A stretch of DNA of 64,000 nt from Centropus unirufus (taxonomy: Eukaryota > Chordata > Aves > Cuculiformes > Centropidae): NCBI GenBank assembly GCA_013397695.1, contig VYZI01000002.1:4737422-4801421 (forward strand), written 5' to 3'. The notes beneath the pieces are model-generated. The model worked only from the letters and a program-made list of their open reading frames with translations, ran no database searches and was not told where the DNA came from. The position numbers were made by a program, and so were the translations under genes. Below are positions 53,701 to 59,100 of this stretch, piece by piece (position 1 is the first letter of the stretch; every line of letters begins with the position of its first letter).

Positions 53701-53735
53701 GGTTGACGATCATGGAGACCAGCTCGGGCTCGGCC
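17653..53735 (-). CDS. BOD1L1: BOD1L1, biorientation of chromosomes in cell division 1-like 1 (25 exons, 5' end in gap)
   Basis: Large nuclear protein. Established for the family: BOD1L1 protects stalled replication forks from excess resection by stabilising RAD51, works with SETD1A, and has an N-terminal domain shared with BOD1 and yeast Shg1. Seen here: exons joined by GT-AG sites in consistent phase give about 2,990 residues, close to the roughly 3,050 I recall for the human protein. In visible numbering, residues 1-140 are the BOD1/Shg1 region ([35 protein letters not shown]), 140-565 charged linkers, 568-2598 exon 10, then AT-hook-like motifs [11 protein letters not shown] and VRKRGRK, an acidic run, and the basic end APVKKAKR. 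The start codon is not visible because exon 1 runs into Ns. Identity is firm. Exon borders were inferred by eye and should be checked against RNA. CR1 and LTR insertions lie only in introns. Confidence 0.96.
17762..18924 (-). other. BOD1L1: BOD1L1 intron 24
   Basis: Ordinary AT-rich intron between exons 24 and 25. No repeat or RNA gene recognised. Confidence 0.8.
18925..19068 (-). CDS. BOD1L1: BOD1L1 exon 24 (144 bases, symmetric, basic)
   Basis: Acceptor TGTTACAG|A and donor CACA|GTAAGT. It encodes a Ser/Arg/Lys-rich segment ([20 protein letters not shown] then [20 protein letters not shown]). Its length is a multiple of 3 and it has the same phase on both sides, so it can be skipped without breaking the frame. 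It contains SP-type phosphorylation sites and NLS-like clusters. Confidence 0.9.
19950..20812 (+). mobile_element. CR1 LINE, 5'-truncated, 3' end
   Basis: About 860 bases closely following the avian CR1 3' consensus: the end of the reverse-transcriptase reading frame (a remnant protein with [12 protein letters not shown] and [15 protein letters not shown] at 20051-20296), then the typical run GGTGAGGCCGCACCTCGA, CTACAACTACCTGAAAGGAG and GATGGTTGGACTTTATGATC, ending near an ATTCTGTAT-like tail. The frame is broken, so it is inactive. It lies in BOD1L1 intron 23, opposite to the gene. It is diverged, so an old insertion. Confidence 0.93.
20813..21605 (-). other. BOD1L1: Rest of BOD1L1 intron 23
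   Basis: AT-rich intron DNA upstream of the CR1 copy in gene orientation, with no further element recognised. The 880 bases on the other side of the CR1 (19069-19949) are likewise plain. Confidence 0.7.
21606..21759 (-). CDS. BOD1L1: BOD1L1 exon 23 (acidic run)
   Basis: 154 bases, acceptor TGGACAG|AA and donor AAAG|GTAACT. It encodes [20 protein letters not shown], then a Glu/Asp run, then [14 protein letters not shown]. The acidic run followed by SGATTRS is characteristic of BOD1L1. The first segment also carries a basic ERKRRK motif. Confidence 0.95.
22206..22290 (-). CDS. BOD1L1: BOD1L1 exon 22 (second AT-hook-like motif)
   Basis: 85 bases, acceptor TATTTTCAG and donor ACTG|GTAAAA. It encodes [20 protein letters not shown] and SLAQSEET. 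The RKRGRK core is a degenerate AT-hook matching RRRGRKPKR in mammals as I recall it, so it probably contributes to DNA binding. Confidence 0.93.
22392..22426 (-). CDS. BOD1L1: BOD1L1 exon 21 (35 bases)
   Basis: Acceptor TCTTTTTAG|GT and donor AAAT|GTAAGT. It encodes [11 protein letters not shown], which resembles the mammalian TDESNKETAN. The intron to exon 22 is only 101 bases. Confidence 0.86.
22674..22870 (-). mobile_element. CR1 LINE 3'-end fragment
   Basis: Reads ACAGAATCACAGAAAAATTT, then a GGAAGGGGCC...AGTCCAA core and a TCTCCAGG...CTGTTCTAGTG end, the reverse complement of the CR1 3' untranslated region. About 200 bases, diverged, in BOD1L1 intron 20 in the same orientation as the gene. 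Confidence 0.8.
22871..25209 (-). other. BOD1L1: BOD1L1 intron 20, remainder
   Basis: AT-rich intron. No further gene or repeat recognised. Confidence 0.7.
25210..25255 (-). CDS. BOD1L1: BOD1L1 exon 20 (46 bases)
   Basis: Acceptor TTATTTCAG and donor AACAG|GTAAGC. It encodes [15 protein letters not shown]. Weakly conserved. Supported by splice sites and phase. Confidence 0.78.
25256..27138 (-). other. BOD1L1: BOD1L1 intron 19
   Basis: AT-rich intron. It contains the AAAT microsatellite at 26060-26083 followed by an A/C-rich low-complexity stretch to about 26160. Confidence 0.7.
26060..26083. repeat. (AAAT)n microsatellite
   Basis: About six uninterrupted AAAT units inside BOD1L1 intron 19. 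Confidence 0.9.
27139..27173 (-). CDS. BOD1L1: BOD1L1 exon 19 (35 bases)
   Basis: A very short exon, acceptor TCCCTCAG|GT and donor GAAT|GTAAGT. It encodes [11 protein letters not shown]. Only 80 bases of intron separate it from exon 18. The donor is near-consensus. Confidence 0.82.
27254..27329 (-). CDS. BOD1L1: BOD1L1 exon 18 (AT-hook)
   Basis: 76 bases, acceptor TTGATAG and donor GGTG|GTAAGT. It encodes [20 protein letters not shown], with the canonical AT-hook core RGRP flanked by basic residues. This motif inserts into the minor groove of AT-rich DNA. It is nearly identical in mammals, so this exon anchors the C-terminal half of the model. Confidence 0.95.
27330..28461 (-). other. BOD1L1: BOD1L1 intron 17
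   Basis: Plain AT-rich intron. Nothing further recognised. Confidence 0.7.
28462..28535 (-). CDS. BOD1L1: BOD1L1 exon 17
   Basis: 74 bases, acceptor TACGAAG|AT after a T-rich tract and donor GAG|GTGAGT. It encodes [20 protein letters not shown] and NSPE, an acidic linker just before the first AT-hook exon. The acceptor is weaker than most. Confidence 0.78.
29417..29489 (-). CDS. BOD1L1: BOD1L1 exon 16
   Basis: 73 bases, acceptor AATGTAG and donor AAAAG|GTAACA. It encodes [20 protein letters not shown] and VEEK. The last residues continue into exon 17 as EEKDE, a short match to the mammalian protein. Confidence 0.82.
30148..30227 (-). CDS. BOD1L1: BOD1L1 exon 15
   Basis: 80 bases, acceptor TTTTTGCAG|GC and donor GAG|GTATTT. 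It encodes [20 protein letters not shown] and NPDNIE, a polar, acidic, weakly conserved linker. The split Cys codon joins it to exon 14. Confidence 0.8.
31285..31372 (-). CDS. BOD1L1: BOD1L1 exon 14
   Basis: 88 bases, acceptor GTGTTTCAG and donor AATT|GTAAGT. It encodes [20 protein letters not shown] and TSETMDKEN, which aligns with the mammalian segment with LDSRIE and TKEEN that I recall. Confidence 0.85.
32270..32313 (-). CDS. BOD1L1: BOD1L1 exon 13 (44 bases)
   Basis: A short exon, acceptor TTTAATAG|GC and donor CAT|GTAAGT. In the phase set by its neighbours it reads [14 protein letters not shown]. It is the least certain coding exon by homology, but both splice sites are good and omitting it would break the frame (44 is not a multiple of 3). 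Confidence 0.68.
32314..34376 (-). other. BOD1L1: BOD1L1 intron 12
   Basis: Two-kilobase AT-rich intron. I looked here for an exon coding a basic plus SSEDE motif expected from mammalian BOD1L1 and did not find one. Confidence 0.65.
34377..34446 (-). CDS. BOD1L1: BOD1L1 exon 12
   Basis: 70 bases, acceptor TGTTTAG and donor AAAAG|GTGACT. It encodes [20 protein letters not shown] and FQK. Sequence conservation is low. It is called from splice sites, phase and open frame. Confidence 0.75.
34566..34682 (+). mobile_element. CR1 LINE 3'-terminal fragment
   Basis: About 115 bases containing GAGCAGCCTGGTAGGTGTCC, CCCATGGCAAGGGGGTTGGA and CCCTTCCAACCCAAACCATT, then ATGGTTCTATGA, the classic CR1 3' end. 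Heavily 5'-truncated, in BOD1L1 intron 11, opposite to the gene. Confidence 0.88.
34683..36022 (-). other. BOD1L1: BOD1L1 intron 11, remainder
   Basis: Intron DNA of ordinary composition. Open frames of about 100 codons on the plus strand near 34944-35300 have no recognisable similarity. Confidence 0.65.
36023..36090 (-). CDS. BOD1L1: BOD1L1 exon 11
   Basis: 68 bases, acceptor TTCATTAG|GC and donor GAG|GTATTT. It encodes [20 protein letters not shown] and EE, an acidic linker. The split Gly codon shared with exon 10 supports the junction. Confidence 0.82.
36091..38178 (-). other. BOD1L1: BOD1L1 intron 10
   Basis: AT-rich intron directly after the giant exon. In transcript sense it starts GTGAGGATTTC and runs at once into long U-tracts (38146-38169). 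No mobile element recognised. Confidence 0.7.
38146..38169 (-). repeat. U-rich tract just downstream of exon 10 donor
   Basis: On the plus strand, 14 A, one C, then 7 A. In the BOD1L1 transcript this is an almost pure U-tract beginning about ten bases into intron 10. Confidence 0.85.
38179..44269 (-). CDS. BOD1L1: BOD1L1 exon 10 (giant exon, 6,091 bases)
   Basis: An uninterrupted reading frame of about 2,030 codons between acceptor TTTTGTAG and donor TTCAG|GTGAGG. BOD1L1 of other vertebrates also has one giant exon in this place. The first third is basic and Ser-rich, with segments such as [10 protein letters not shown] and QKDSSHR that track the mammalian protein. The rest is acidic and Ser/Thr/Glu/Ala-rich, built from degenerate repeats of the types VTSAG, VTSTG and MISTS-EE-EAPMSSA. 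No enzyme domain or membrane segment is visible, so it is probably mostly disordered. Long open frames on the opposite strand here are composition effects. A plausible internal Met lies nine codons into the exon, but the splice acceptor and homology extend coding upstream of it. Confidence 0.96.
44377..44818 (-). mobile_element. Probable solo LTR of an endogenous retrovirus-like element
   Basis: A block of distinctly higher GC with many CpG inside an AT-rich intron. On the minus strand it can be read from TGTTGGTTTGGG to TTGTAACA, that is with TG...CA ends. It includes a polyadenylation-type AATAAA near 44435 shortly before the end, as in the R/U5 part of LTRs. About 440 bases. No internal retroviral genes and no convincing target-site duplication were seen, so the ends are tentative. 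It lies in BOD1L1 intron 9 in the same orientation as the gene. Confidence 0.5.
44819..45659 (-). other. BOD1L1: BOD1L1 intron 9, remainder
   Basis: AT-rich intron DNA with A-rich low complexity near 45130-45210. No gene. Confidence 0.65.
45660..45735 (-). CDS. BOD1L1: BOD1L1 exon 9
   Basis: 76 bases, acceptor GTTTCAG|G and donor GAG|GTACGT. It encodes [20 protein letters not shown] and QKLNE, weakly conserved with the mammalian segment before exon 10. The phase closes with both neighbours. Confidence 0.9.
45736..46342 (-). other. BOD1L1: BOD1L1 intron 8
   Basis: Plain intron. Nothing recognised. Intron 7 (46488-46835) is similar. Confidence 0.7.
46343..46487 (-). CDS. BOD1L1: BOD1L1 exon 8
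   Basis: 145 bases, acceptor ATTTTAG|GA and donor TCAAG|GTATTA. It encodes a Ser-rich start followed by [20 protein letters not shown] and RKRDS. The basic end resembles a nuclear localisation signal and matches the conserved [16 protein letters not shown] region of mammals. Confidence 0.94.
46836..46959 (-). CDS. BOD1L1: BOD1L1 exon 7
   Basis: 124 bases, acceptor TCTCCAG and donor AAAG|GTATGG. It encodes [20 protein letters not shown] and [11 protein letters not shown], a strongly charged Arg/Lys/Glu stretch likely to form a single long helix or short coiled coil, then a short polar tail. Confidence 0.95.
47228..47314. repeat. AT-rich microsatellite-like stretch
   Basis: Alternating TA/CA words such as ATATATACACACATATATA in BOD1L1 intron 6. 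Confidence 0.7.
47865..47887. repeat. A-run of 23 bases
   Basis: Pure A homopolymer, a U-tract in the BOD1L1 pre-mRNA. No retroposed sequence recognised next to it. Confidence 0.9.
47994..48163 (-). CDS. BOD1L1: BOD1L1 exon 6
   Basis: 170 bases, acceptor TTCTTCAG|AT and donor CATT|GTAAGT. It encodes a basic segment followed by the highly conserved [20 protein letters not shown] and [13 protein letters not shown]. The aromatic/SDSDDE block is one of the best-conserved parts outside the BOD1 domain. Confidence 0.95.
48164..49473 (-). other. BOD1L1: BOD1L1 intron 5
   Basis: AT-rich intron with nothing recognised. Intron 4 (49624-50072) is similar. Confidence 0.7.
49474..49623 (-). CDS. BOD1L1: BOD1L1 exon 5
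   Basis: 150 bases. The acceptor CTTTGCAAG|AA follows a pyrimidine-rich tract, and the donor is GATG|GTAAGT. It encodes an acidic Ser/Thr-rich stretch including [18 protein letters not shown] and EEGEITSD. These match the equivalent conserved segment of mammalian BOD1L1 and look like phosphorylation-prone acidic motifs. Confidence 0.93.
50073..50693 (-). CDS. BOD1L1: BOD1L1 exon 4
   Basis: 621 bases. The acceptor is TTCGAG|GT and the donor GAAG|GTATGG. It encodes the conserved [20 protein letters not shown] followed by about 170 residues rich in Lys, Glu, Ser and Asp (for example [20 protein letters not shown]). This is a disordered charged linker with no catalytic motif. Confidence 0.94.
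50694..51793 (-). other. BOD1L1: BOD1L1 intron 3
   Basis: Plain intron with one unresolved base (n) at 51466. Confidence 0.75.
51794..51984 (-). CDS. BOD1L1: BOD1L1 exon 3
   Basis: 191 bases, acceptor TTCCAG|G and donor CAAG|GTATCC. It encodes [20 protein letters not shown] and [20 protein letters not shown], which closes the BOD1/Shg1 domain, followed by a more variable Ser/Thr/Glu segment. The joins to exons 2 and 4 keep the frame. Confidence 0.95.
51985..53258 (-). other. BOD1L1: BOD1L1 intron 2
   Basis: AT-rich intron leading toward the CpG island. No repeat or RNA gene recognised. Confidence 0.7.
53259..53383 (-). CDS. BOD1L1: BOD1L1 exon 2
   Basis: 125 bases, entered after CTAG and left at CTCAA|GTAAGT. 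It encodes [20 protein letters not shown] and [20 protein letters not shown], the helical core of the BOD1/Shg1 domain and the most conserved part of the family. The last codon is split (AA|G, Lys). Confidence 0.95.
53636..53735 (-). CDS. BOD1L1: BOD1L1 exon 1 (partial, cut by assembly gap)
   Basis: The last 100 bases of the first coding exon. It encodes 33 residues including [20 protein letters not shown], the hallmark of the BOD1/Shg1 domain. The donor reads AAG|GTGAGG, phase 0. The start codon and the low-complexity N-terminus, proline- and glycine-rich in mammals, would lie in the N run just upstream. GC content is very high, which probably explains the gap. Confidence 0.93.
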
Positions 53736-54382
53736 NNNNNNNNNNNNNNNNNNNNNNNNNNNNNNNNNNNNNNNNNNNNNNNNNNNNNNNNNNNNNNNNN
53801 NNNNNNNNNNNNNNNNNNNNNNNNNNNNNNNNNNNNNNNNNNNNNNNNNNNNNNNNNNNNNNNNNNNNNNNNNNNNNNNNNNNNNNNNNNNNNNNNNNNN
53901 NNNNNNNNNNNNNNNNNNNNNNNNNNNNNNNNNNNNNNNNNNNNNNNNNNNNNNNNNNNNNNNNNNNNNNNNNNNNNNNNNNNNNNNNNNNNNNNNNNNN
54001 NNNNNNNNNNNNNNNNNNNNNNNNNNNNNNNNNNNNNNNNNNNNNNNNNNNNNNNNNNNNNNNNNNNNNNNNNNNNNNNNNNNNNNNNNNNNNNNNNNNN
54101 NNNNNNNNNNNNNNNNNNNNNNNNNNNNNNNNNNNNNNNNNNNNNNNNNNNNNNNNNNNNNNNNNNNNNNNNNNNNNNNNNNNNNNNNNNNNNNNNNNNN
54201 NNNNNNNNNNNNNNNNNNNNNNNNNNNNNNNNNNNNNNNNNNNNNNNNNNNNNNNNNNNNNNNNNNNNNNNNNNNNNNNNNNNNNNNNNNNNNNNNNNNN
54301 NNNNNNNNNNNNNNNNNNNNNNNNNNNNNNNNNNNNNNNNNNNNNNNNNNNNNNNNNNNNNNNNNNNNNNNNNNNNNNNNNN
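53736..54382. other. Assembly gap (647 N)
   Basis: A run of N removes the 5' part of BOD1L1 exon 1 and the core promoter. The run length may be an estimate rather than the true size. Confidence 0.99.
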
Positions 54383-54393
54383 GCTGCGGCGGC

Positions 54394-54490
54394 GGGGCGG
54401 GGCCACAGTACGAGGGCGGGGCCACGGCGTGAGGGCGGAGCCGGCGCTGGGGGCGGGGCCACCGCCGGGGGTGCGGGACCGGGCGTGGCC
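54394..54490. promoter_or_regulatory. Array of GC boxes (SP/KLF-type sites)
   Basis: GGGGCGGGGC at 394-403, GGGCGGGGCCAC ending at 54425, GGGCGGAGCC ending at 54442, GGGCGGGGCCAC ending at 54462 and GGGCGTGGCC at 54481-54490. The GCCAC ends recur about every 17-20 bases. Located upstream of BOD1L1 exon 1 in gene orientation. Confidence 0.65.
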
Positions 54491-54560
54491 TGGCGGGGGA
54501 GCGAGCGGAACCTTCCTCGCCGCTCCCTCCTGTACCTCGGGGGTCGGGTCGCTGTGCGGC

Positions 54561-56060
54561 CTGCGAGGCTCGGAGGGTCGCGTCATGCGTTTCTTGTTTG
54601 TCCCGCGTGTTGTGCCTTGCTCCGTGTCTGCGCGTGGCGGTCATGGTTCAGTGCGCGGCCCTGCAGCCTCATCTCTCTTCGCTGTGGTCGTCGTGGCGAG
54701 TGCCCTGCGTTGCCACCGTCCTCAGAGCTGAATCCCGTGCAGGCTGCAGCTCCTGTTTCTCAGGCACAGCTTTTCTGTCCGGAGCAGGACGCCAGAATTA
54801 AGAAGAATCTGGTAACGCAGAGGTTAATCTCGTAATTGCGACAATAACTGAGGAGCAGCGCGGCCTTGCGGGCCTCTTCAGGGCTGAGCTCCTGCCCCAG
54901 CCAGGGTGGGTAAAGAGGAAAAGTATAAAAATGTGGTTCATACTCTAAAGTGACTTGGTTACAGCAACTTGGCAGCAATAGTGTTTTGGTTGCAGGATCT
55001 CTCTTTGTCATGAGAGATGTTGCTATTGTTCAGCTTCAAACGCTGGGAATCGCCCTGTGCAGTTAAAAACCAGTTCCGTTGTGAAAGCAACTCTGTCTGG
55101 TTGTTAGTGCAGGCTTAAAAACAGAAGTGTAAAGCTTGCCCCTAGATATCCTACTGGAAACTAAGTACTTCTAGGCTATTCAGAACTCCACAGAAGGACA
55201 CAAATCTGACAAGTATTTAAAAGTATTGTGAGATATTTATATTTGGATAATCGAGTATCCATGACTTCTGTGTAGCATCACTTTCGATCTGGGCTTCTAG
55301 TAGAGTTAAAGCACCAGAATTTCAGAGGGGTGGGGAATCTGCAGCTCAGCGCCTGATACAGCCCCTACTTGTATAATCCAGCTGTGTATGCTACTGCCTC
55401 TTACATCTCTTGGTAATAAAGAAAGGTTTCTTTGTTGACTGAAATTCACATGGCAGTAAGCAAGAAAGGGCAAAAGTGAAGCGTGTTGTTCTAGTAAATG
55501 CACCTAGTGATTGTAGAACTACTGTGTGTCTTACTGCGATAGTAAGTGAAAGTTTCAGACTTGTCTGGGAAGTTAACTTTTTCAGAATTTTGTGTTAAGA
55601 AAAGGCACTGCAACTTCTTGGTTTTTATTTTTTTTTAAAATATGTTTTGTTTTGTTCCACACCCCTCTCCTCCATCCAAGGGTGATGCAGAAAATGGAAA
55701 AAAATATTTTAACAGCAGGAGCAAGAGTCCTGGCCTCACAGAATGGCATGGCATTCACACACAAGATAGTACAAACAGCCTGGGATGTCTGTGCTTTTGT
55801 AACGAGCTGTGAAGGATGTGTGTTAGGGAGCGGGAATCCAGTACTATTTGGCAATGTAAAGGCTATCAGAGAGCAGGTATGCTCAGTGGTCTGAATCTAT
55901 TGGAACAAGCAGTCCATACTCTCCATTGATTCAACAGCTGAATGTAAAAAATTGTTTTGTACTCTAAATTATAGATTGTCCCATGTTTCATGCAACTTAT
56001 TGAGTGTTTCCATCTCATTGGATGTCTTATTTATCAAATAAAATACCTTTATTCTAAATG
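54561..56060. other. Upstream flank of BOD1L1, no gene supported
   Basis: Composition falls from GC-rich to AT-rich. A divergent non-coding transcript from the CpG island is possible. AATAAA signals on the plus strand occur near 55414 and 56037, but nothing shows transcription. Open frames have no recognised similarity. Confidence 0.45.
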
Positions 56061-56063
56061 CTG

Positions 56064-56140
56064 GCTGAACATGGCTTTTTTGTTTTTTTGGGGGCCCAGC
56101 TGAACATGGCATATTTTTTTTTTGGGCACAGCTGTACATT
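56064..56140. repeat. Imperfect tandem duplication, 32-35-base unit
   Basis: GCTGAACATGGC followed by a T-run and GGG(C)CCA occurs at 56064 and again at 56099, with a third partial GCTGTACATTG at 56131. Confidence 0.8.
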
Positions 56141-59100
56141 GTCCTACAGGGGGATGTTGTAAAGGAAACTGGAAACCTGAAAATAAAAACATGAATTTGA
56201 ATTAAACCCAAATCAGCACTGTGTTTGTTTGTTTTAGGGATCGTTTATACTTTTTTTATTAGCTAAGATGGCACTAAGTCTTGTGTGCTAATAGACGATA
56301 CATTATTTGTTGGTTGCACTATAGTATAGCTATACAAAGAATTATGAATGTATAACTAAATGTTAAGCTATCTTGCTGTTTTCCGACAGCTCAAAATGAA
56401 CTTAAATATCTAAGTGTAATTGTTTCAATTGTTCCAGAACAATTCAGTGCCTGTAGTTGTTGATTCTGTACTCTGTATTTATCGTTGTAGTTGACTGTAG
56501 TTATTACTGTCATTTGATGTAGTCACTTAGTGATGCCTGATCATCCTGTGCTAGGAAAATGTTTTATTTGTAGTAGAACAGGTTGAAAAAGACTTGTCAG
56601 GTAATTAACAGAAACAGTTTGGAATGAAAAAAAAGGGATTTCTTTTTTTTTTTTAAAGCATTTTGTCATTCTGAGTTGAGTACTTCTACATTCTCAGTTA
56701 ATTTTCCTAACCTGTATTTCTGATATCATTTGAATTTTCGCACCTCCCCCATATGCTTGGAGCAATTTTTTTGTTGGTATTTCCAAGAGTGTCTCTCCTT
56801 AACTTTTACTTCACCTTGTTTCTCAGTTTTCACTTACGTAACTAGTTGAACTATCTTTAGTGTTTGTTTGGCTTATGTCTTGTGCTGCAGATTTTCTGTA
56901 CATTGAATTACACTTTCAATTATGTAATTTGGAATATTTCTTGTGACAACATTTGTGATCCCTAATCACAGTATGAGAATCTTCACCTTACACTGTGTTC
57001 TGACTGTATTGCATTGTAGTTTATCTTTTAATGAAATGTTTGCTGTTTTTTTTTAAAATCATGTTAGTTATTAATTTCTTTGTATCCTGCAGCCCCTGCT
57101 GTGGGTGTTTACAAACTGGTAATAATTACAGTTGCTTTTCCATTCTTTTTTAAGGAAACAGCCCCATTTTAAAATAATGTTTACATATATTCTCAGCAAG
57201 TTTCTTAACATCTTTTTACTTAATAAAGTAGATAAAATATTTCCTAGTTCCAGCTGTAGTTCTTAAAGTTTGGTCAACATTTAAATCACTGAAGAAATAC
57301 TAAGATGCAAGACAAAAAGGAAGTGCGTAAGAGAACACGAAGTTTGCATGGCTGCAAGAGCAGATCGGAGAAGTACAAACAAGTATGACAAATCACAAAA
57401 TTCAAGGCAAGTACTTATGGCTCAGGATGTCCCTGCACTGTGTGTAGGAGAGTGTTTCAATTCTGTTTCTAGCTGCAAGCTTGCTTTTGATCTTCCAGAA
57501 TCGGACACGGGAGTGTAAGGCCGGACAGACCCATTTCAGCAATTGCTATTATGGCAGCAAGCCACGCAGCTTGTGATTGCAGGCTAGCATCCTTCTGTCT
57601 CAGGTTACAGTTGAGTAATTGGGAACATAAATGGAATAATTATGGCACCTCTGAAGCAGAAAATGTACTCCTCAATAGCACTGCAATAGCATGTTGAATT
57701 TGGAAATAATGTTACTGGTGGTAGTGTAAGGTGGAACACCTGCTATAGCTCTTTCTTTTTCAGACAATGTAGAAATTTATTCTGTGAATACCTGCCACAA
57801 ACACCAAATTCAGGGGTCAACATCCCAGACTGATTCATGGCTCTTAGTAAAATTGAAGTCTCTTGAAGTTAGTTTGTATCATAACTAATTAAAGTGACAA
57901 CAGAACTTTGCAGGTTAGCTGATGTTTTGTTTTTTAACTTCAAGTAAAATTTTGTGCAATTTTTCCCTCTATTTAAAAAACTTTGCTTATACAATGTGTG
58001 CTGATAATGAATCTAAGTTTTTGAAGTGTTTAAAATCCAGGCAATTGCTGGATTAAGAAGGTAAAATGACAGTAAGACGGTTAAAAATACTTTGTTTTGC
58101 ATAGGAGTGAAGTACCCATCTGTACAAGTTTGGCTTTCCAAGAGATGCCCTGCCTCTGTGAGGAATTCTAGCCTCTGCACTGTCTGGATAAAGTGTTGCT
58201 GGCAGTGTTAATCTTACAAGGGCAGTCTTTTACAAATGAGGGTACACAGAAAAGGCACCTGTTTAGAAGCGCCAAGAGTGTTCTAGGAAAAAGCAAAGGC
58301 TTTTCACCAGGAATGCCTGAAATGCCTGAGCTGATTCTTGGATAGTGAGAGGTCTAAAGCTGCCCAGCACGAGCTAGAGATCTGCCCCAGATGAATTGCT
58401 CACTTCTTCCCGTATGTTCAGAGTAACATGTCTGTGCCTTGGACCATCTGTGTTACCATTGTTGCTCCATTCTATGAGGCTTATTTTCTTTTGCTGTGTA
58501 GCTAATGTACTGTTTCTTTTTTATTGTGGTACAATAAAAGCCAGAACCATCAGAGGTGAATTGATTTGTCATATAAGTGTGCGTTTCCTGGTGCACATTT
58601 CACATTTGCTTCTCCCTATGCATAAAGAGCATATCATAATCGCCTCTAGTTAAAGAAAATCTCAGATTTTCCGGTGCTTGCTGATTTTTTCCAAAAAAGG
58701 CACAATTATTATGCCTGGGAGCGATAGCAGAAATCACAGTTTAGTCCACCCTGTTTTGAAACAGCAAAGAAAAGGTGCCAGCAAAAGGTTTTATGCTTTG
58801 TCAATAACAGCAAATGTGGCTGCAGCATGAAATGCTCTAGCTGCAAGACTAAAATGCCACCAAGACTCAGACTATACCTTCAGCTGTGATGTGATCAGAA
58901 TGATGTGCATATCCTTACATGGCATTGGTTACAGTGAGTGAAATGCTCCTGGACTTCCAAGACTGATGGATATGATTTTGTAATCTTTTCTGGATAAATT
59001 GCCTATGGATAAACTGTTTGTTGTTCAATGAGGCATGCTTGAGTGCTCTTTCTACCTTTACAGCCATGTTTCTTTCCAGGTGTTATTTGTTCAAACACAT

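Larger units (their letters stand above)
53384..54560 (-). promoter_or_regulatory. BOD1L1: BOD1L1 CpG-island promoter (interrupted by gap)
   Basis: Extremely GC- and CpG-rich from just after exon 2 through the 252-base intron 1, exon 1, the N gap and about 180 bases beyond. This is typical of a TATA-less housekeeping promoter. The transcription start and start codon are probably inside the gap. Confidence 0.8.

Noticed and set aside
53162..54835. Very long open frames across the N gap
   Set aside because: They are open only because N codons hold no stops. Exon 1 of BOD1L1 explains the real coding part.
54760..55011. 83-codon minus-strand frame with a protein-like stretch (WLGQELSPEEARKAALLL)
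   Set aside because: No family recognised, no splice or promoter support, and it lies in BOD1L1 upstream DNA. Worth a database search, but not supported as a gene.
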